From NCBI GenBank assembly GCA_041667045.1, contig JBAYFS010000087.1:1-9099 (forward strand): 9,099 nucleotides of DNA, given 5' to 3'. The stretch is from JAQVSV01 sp041667045 (lineage in GTDB: Bacteria > Elusimicrobiota > Elusimicrobia > Elusimicrobiales > Elusimicrobiaceae). The position numbers and the translations under genes were made by a program. Below, piece after piece: positions 6,007-9,099 of this stretch; within the stretch, counting starts at the first letter, position 1; the number at the start of each line of letters is the position of its first letter. The notes below the pieces were generated by a model, which had not been told where the DNA came from, did not search any database, and was given only the letters and a program-made list of their open reading frames with translations.

Positions 6007-6558
6007 TTAACCGTACTGCATTACGGTTTTGAGAAGTTTCGTTTCCCGTTTCGTGAGGCCGTAATAACGGGCGGTTTCCCTGTTGATGCCTTTTTCTATG
6101 CGCGTAAGCTCAGCCGAGGCCGTTTCCTTCGCTTCTTCGGTAATGGCTCCCGCCACGTCCGCTTTGGTCACCTGGTACGCCTTGCCCAGCCCGGCCAGTT
6201 TGTCGTGGTAGCTTTTGTCCATTCCTTTCTGCATGTCGGGCAGTTTCACCGGCAGCAGGTTCGCCGGTTTGCCTGAATAGGCCATAGTGAATTCAGCCAG
6301 TTTCGACAGGAGAATCGCGAACAGGAAATTGAGACTGGCTTTCGGGTGTTTCGCCTCTTCGGCGCGCCAGGAGGAAATGAAATTCCCGTCCGGCCCTTTA
6401 AAGGAGAAATAAAGAAAACCGGAATCGAGCCGGCACCTGTGTGAGTGGGTTACTTTTTCAAGTTTCAAAAAACTTTCCAACGGCAGGCTTTTGCGGAAAA
6501 GCTTCAGGTTCAAATCACGCACTTCATCGAGCATTTGCGGCTCAAGTTCGCTAAGCAT
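6007..6558 (-). CDS. Hypothetical protein downstream of the DinG-type helicase
   Basis: The protein has 183 residues and I do not recognise its family. The frame is open further upstream into the helicase gene, but the ATG at 6556-6558 is preferred: it has TGGAG 6 bases upstream and avoids an overlap of over 80 bases. Visible traits: a short acidic N-terminus, a motif with His38, His40 and Cys42 (THSHRC), a likely beta segment FLYFSFKGPDG at 48-58, a hydrophobic helix LNFLFAILLSKLAEF at 76-90, a polar middle, and a Glu/Lys/Arg-rich helical C-terminus from about 132 to 183. The hydrophobic helix is broken by Ser and Lys, so a membrane anchor is unlikely. There is no signal peptide. It follows the helicase gene by 34 bases in the same direction and ends just before the shared terminator, so the two likely form one operon. 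No function is proposed. Confidence 0.8.
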   Translation of the reverse strand: MLSELEPQMLDEVRDLNLKLFRKSLPLESFLKLEKVTHSHRCRLDSGFLYFSFKGPDGNFISSWRAEEAKHPKASLNFLFAILLSKLAEFTMAYSGKPANLLPVKLPDMQKGMDKSYHDKLAGLGKAYQVTKADVAGAITEEAKETASAELTRIEKGINRETARYYGLTKRETKLLKTVMQYG

Positions 6559-6592
6559 TTTGGCTCCAGAACATTTCAGATGATATATTGTA

Positions 6593-8755
6593 CTATTCAA
6601 ACGGCGTGTCTGACCATGATTGCGGCACATCAAACTGTGCGCACCGGAAATCATCGTCGTTCGGCGCCAGCGCCTCAAACGCCTGCAGCTGCGCGTTCGC
6701 CTGTATGGCGGGGCGGGGCCTGCCGCCCCGGTCTTTGAAAAAAGCCGCCAGATTCGTCAGATCCGAAACATAGGTGCATTCTGGCACGGAGTTGACGAAT
6801 TTCGCGCCATAGCGGCGTGTTATTATCCGGGGGTCCAGAACGGCTACAGCGCCGTAGTCTGAGGTTTTTCGTATCAGGCGTCCGAACCCCTGATGGAATT
6901 TTATCACGGCTTTCGGCAGGCTGTGCGCCTCGAAAACGTTTTTGCCTTTCATTGTCAGGTATTCGCTTCTCGCCGACTCTACCGGCGAACCCGGCGACGC
7001 GAACGGCAGTTTCGTTATGATAACGCAGGCCAGATTGCTGCCCGGCACGTCAACGCCCTGCCAGAAGGTGTCGGTGGCCAGAAGGACGCCGTTGCCCGAT
7101 TCGCGGAACGAGCGGAGCAGTTCGTCCGCCAGCAGCGTGCCCTGGACAAAAACATCCCGCCCCGTGTTTCCGGAATTGATGTAATTGCTGGCTTTGCGCA
7201 AAAATTCCCAGCTGGTGAAAAGAATGAAAACTCCGCCCGGAATGACCTTGATTATTTCAAGGCATTTGGCGCAGGCCTCTTTTTCAAAATCAGCCGGCTG
7301 CGCGCCCGGATCCGGCAGGTTTGCCGCCGTGTAAAAAGCGGCGTTGCTCCGATAATCGAACGGAGAAGGGAAAATGATTTCCTGCGCTTCCCCGATGCCG
7401 AGGCCTGTTTTCAAATTCTCGAAATTCCCTTCGACCGCCAGCGTCGCGGATGTCAATATAACCGGTATGGGCCGGGAAAACAGCGATTTGCCGAGTTCTT
7501 CCGACACGTCCAAAAGCGTCATGTTAAGTTCAACCGCCGGAGCGGAACGGAAAAGCCGCGATTCAATCCAGTAGGCTTTGTCGTTGCCCTGCGCCTTGAG
7601 AAAAGCGCGTATGTCCGCCACGGTTTCCAAAACGCGGTTTTTATAGGCCGACAGAGCCACTTCGTCTTCCGCGTTCGAGCAGTCCTCCAGCGCGGCGCCC
7701 AGCTGGCGGGCAAGGTCGGTGAGTAGCGCCGTTACGTTATCTTCGGCGATGTCCGGGCGCAGTATCCTTGTGCTTTTCGCTTCCGCCAGAACGGCGGTTA
7801 TTTTAAGGCCCGCCGCCCGCGCGCAGGAAAGGAAAAAATTATCGGCAGCCTTGCCCGTTTCCAGAACAAGTTTTTCGAATTCCTCCAGCCATGCGGCGGG
7901 CTTGTTCTTTATTCTTTTGACAAGGCCGCGCCCCCCTCCGGCCGGAGTATAAAGCTCGGAAAGCATTCTGCCTACGCGGTAATTGGAGACGGAAAACCCC
8001 AGAAATTCCGCTGCGGTGTCCTCCATATTGTGCGCTTCGTCGAAAATCACCGCGTGGTATGCCGACACCGGCAGTCCGGCGAAGAAAAGGTGCTGGTTTA
8101 CCACGAGCACGTCCGCTTTGCAGGCCCGGAAAATGTCCTTCATGTAAAGACAGCGTTCCCGGAAGGGGCAGCGTTTTTTTAGGCACAAATCGGCTTCGCG
8201 CCGCACTTTTTCCCAGACCTGGGCCGGAACGGAAAAAGGTATCGCGCTGCGCAGCCCTGTTTCCGACTGGCGGGCGAAGTCCGCCAGGTGGCCCAGTATT
8301 TTCCCGGCCGCCGGCGAATCGAATAATTCCCGCTGGGCGGACGCGGCGTGCGCCAGCCTCCGCGCGCAGAGATAGTTTTCTGCGCCCATTAAAAGAGCGT
8401 AGTTCAGTTCCCGCCCCGTTCTGGCGGCGAGTTTCGCCACGACGGGCAGGTCTTTGTTGATCAGCTGTTCCTGTAGTGCCCGGGTATAGGTGGCGACGAT
8501 TACTTTTTTTTCGTTGTCGCACGCCCAGAACGCCGCCGGAATCAGATAAGCCAGCGATTTCCCGACCCCCGTTCCGGCCTGCGCGATCAGTTTGGCGCCG
8601 GAGTTCAGCGAACGCGCCACCGCCGCGCCCATCTCGATCTGGGCGGAGCGCGGTTCAAAGCCCGGCAGCATGCCGCCGGCGAGCCCGCCTTCGGAAAGAA
8701 TGGCTCGTATTTCGGTTTCGAAGTTTGTCGAATCGCCTGGAAAGATGGGGCTCAT
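6593..8755 (-). CDS. dinG: DinG/YoaA-family ATP-dependent DNA helicase (XPD-like, superfamily 2, iron-sulphur)
   Basis: The protein has 720 residues, like E. coli DinG (about 716). Such enzymes unwind DNA 5' to 3', including forked and R-loop structures, in repair and in resolving replication-transcription conflict. Motifs in order: Walker A AGTGVGKS at 60-67, four Cys of an iron-sulphur domain at 130, 191, 196 and 202 with the DinG-like x4 and x5 spacing of the last three, DEAH box at 239-242 (VIFDEAHN), TSAT at 435-438 (motif III), GVLLATDTFWQGVDVPG at 556-572 (motif V), and HQGFGRLIR at 621-629 (motif VI). There is no N-terminal exonuclease domain, unlike Bacillus DinG. The C-terminal 45 residues are polar and not family-typical. 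The first ATG has no ribosome-binding site; TATAAT lies exactly 20 bases upstream. It heads an operon with the 183-residue protein. DinG and YoaA are hard to separate without phylogeny. Confidence 0.94.
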   Translation of the reverse strand: MSPIFPGDSTNFETEIRAILSEGGLAGGMLPGFEPRSAQIEMGAAVARSLNSGAKLIAQAGTGVGKSLAYLIPAAFWACDNEKKVIVATYTRALQEQLINKDLPVVAKLAARTGRELNYALLMGAENYLCARRLAHAASAQRELFDSPAAGKILGHLADFARQSETGLRSAIPFSVPAQVWEKVRREADLCLKKRCPFRERCLYMKDIFRACKADVLVVNQHLFFAGLPVSAYHAVIFDEAHNMEDTAAEFLGFSVSNYRVGRMLSELYTPAGGGRGLVKRIKNKPAAWLEEFEKLVLETGKAADNFFLSCARAAGLKITAVLAEAKSTRILRPDIAEDNVTALLTDLARQLGAALEDCSNAEDEVALSAYKNRVLETVADIRAFLKAQGNDKAYWIESRLFRSAPAVELNMTLLDVSEELGKSLFSRPIPVILTSATLAVEGNFENLKTGLGIGEAQEIIFPSPFDYRSNAAFYTAANLPDPGAQPADFEKEACAKCLEIIKVIPGGVFILFTSWEFLRKASNYINSGNTGRDVFVQGTLLADELLRSFRESGNGVLLATDTFWQGVDVPGSNLACVIITKLPFASPGSPVESARSEYLTMKGKNVFEAHSLPKAVIKFHQGFGRLIRKTSDYGAVAVLDPRIITRRYGAKFVNSVPECTYVSDLTNLAAFFKDRGGRPRPAIQANAQLQAFEALAPNDDDFRCAQFDVPQSWSDTPFE

Positions 8756-8803
8756 ATGTATTAAAATTGTAATATATTATATCCCCGGACAAAAGGAGAG
8801 GAC
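8756..8803. promoter_or_regulatory. Divergent AT-rich promoter region between helicase and exported-protein genes
   Basis: The region is 48 bases long and very AT-rich in its first half. On the minus strand TATAAT lies at 8781-8776, 20 bases before the helicase ATG. On the plus strand TATATT/TATTAT hexamers overlap it (8773-8780), and the perfect palindrome TAATATATTA covers 8770-8779. The plus-strand gene has a strong ribosome-binding site, AAAGGAGAGG, ending 2 bases before... the final AC and its ATG at 8804. No clear -35 element is visible on either strand. Confidence 0.45.
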
Positions 8804-9099
8804 ATGCGAAACACAAAACCGAATATTTTATTGCTTGCGGCCCTGCTGTCATTTTTCCCCGGCGGGATGGCTGTTTTCGCCCAGGACATGGTGGAAATAG
8901 GCAAGGCCAATTTCGTTACGCTCGACGATCTCATCGAAGATATCCGCATCGGCAGCACCGAGCGCAGGGAGAAGGCCGTGAAACTGCTGGGCAAAGCCAG
9001 AAATCCCGATGCCGAAATTCCGCTTTTGCAGATTCTTGCCGGACCCGACGAAACGGCCGCCTATTATGCCGCTCTGTCTCTTGGCGCGATGAAGGACGG
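8804..9099 (+). CDS. Partial exported protein with HEAT-like repeat
   Basis: The frame starts with ATG at 8804 and runs 98 codons to the window edge without a stop. A strong AAGGAG ribosome-binding site (8793-8798) sets the start. The N-terminus is a classic signal peptide: Arg/Lys in residues 2-5, a Leu/Ala-rich core (9-24), and a likely cleavage after VFA near residue 26, before Gln-Asp. From about residue 42 the sequence pairs two helices in the manner of HEAT or PBS-lyase-like repeats: LIEDIRIGSTERREKAVKLL, then a turn with Asn-Pro-Asp, then IPLLQILAG, then a new helix with YYAALSLGAM. Such repeats make curved scaffolds for protein binding. The mature protein should be periplasmic or outer-surface. 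The C-terminus and total length are not visible, so function is open. Confidence 0.85.
   Translation, partial: MRNTKPNILLLAALLSFFPGGMAVFAQDMVEIGKANFVTLDDLIEDIRIGSTERREKAVKLLGKARNPDAEIPLLQILAGPDETAAYYAALSLGAMKD

Noticed and set aside
6559..6678. Upstream extension of the 183-residue protein by 40 residues
   Set aside because: It would overlap the helicase gene by more than 80 bases and encodes Arg-rich sequence; the internal ATG at 6558 has a TGGAG ribosome-binding site.
6709..6730. Perfect 8-pair GC hairpin CGGGGCGG/CCGCCCCG
   Set aside because: It lies inside the helicase coding sequence, has no T run on either side and is explained by Gly/Arg/Pro codons (Arg-Gly-Gly-Arg-Pro-Arg-Pro).
6893..7726. 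Long plus-strand open frame of 277 codons opposite the helicase
   Set aside because: It is Arg/Phe-rich low-information sequence antisense to the conserved helicase motifs, with no start signal.
8770..8779. Palindrome TAATATATTA as a specific operator
   Set aside because: Ten AT-only bases in a promoter region readily form a palindrome by chance, and there is no second copy or flanking symmetry.

Overview
This window looks like chromosomal DNA from a Gram-negative-type (diderm) bacterium. Rows counted by hand are mostly near 55-60% GC, two proteins carry export signals, and one secreted protein ends in a domain that resembles a type II secretion pseudopilin. That domain style, with a tail of the type Gly-Lys-Ser-Trp-Tyr-x-Tyr, is one I associate with Elusimicrobiota, but this placement is an inference and is not secure. 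I see no tRNA, rRNA, CRISPR array, insertion sequence or phage gene.

Layout, left to right. (1) Minus strand, 1-1935: a SIR2-domain protein of 584 residues, followed after 3 bases by a second gene that leaves the window at base 1. (2) Plus strand, 2035-3529: a secreted protein with a pseudopilin-like C-terminus, then an FMN-binding flavin reductase family protein. (3) Minus strand, 3537-4648: an alpha/beta hydrolase whose stop codon overlaps the start of a 104-residue protein of unknown function. (4) Plus strand, 4696-5931: peptidase T, ending in a strong terminator that can work in both directions. (5) Minus strand, 6007-8755: a DinG/XPD-type iron-sulphur helicase followed by a 183-residue unknown protein. 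(6) Plus strand, from 8804: the start of an exported protein with a HEAT-like helical repeat, cut by the right edge.

The genes are short transcription units in alternating directions, separated by compact divergent promoter regions (1936-2034, 4649-4695, 8756-8803) and convergent ends (3530-3536, 5932-6006). Most are housekeeping or metabolic: peptide breakdown, flavin chemistry, DNA repair helicase. The likeliest accessory element is the SIR2 gene and its downstream partner. The SIR2 core keeps the NAD-site motifs, lacks the zinc-binding cysteines of deacetylase sirtuins and carries about 300 extra residues, which is the build of NAD-consuming anti-phage effectors. No gap longer than 300 bases lacks a gene.
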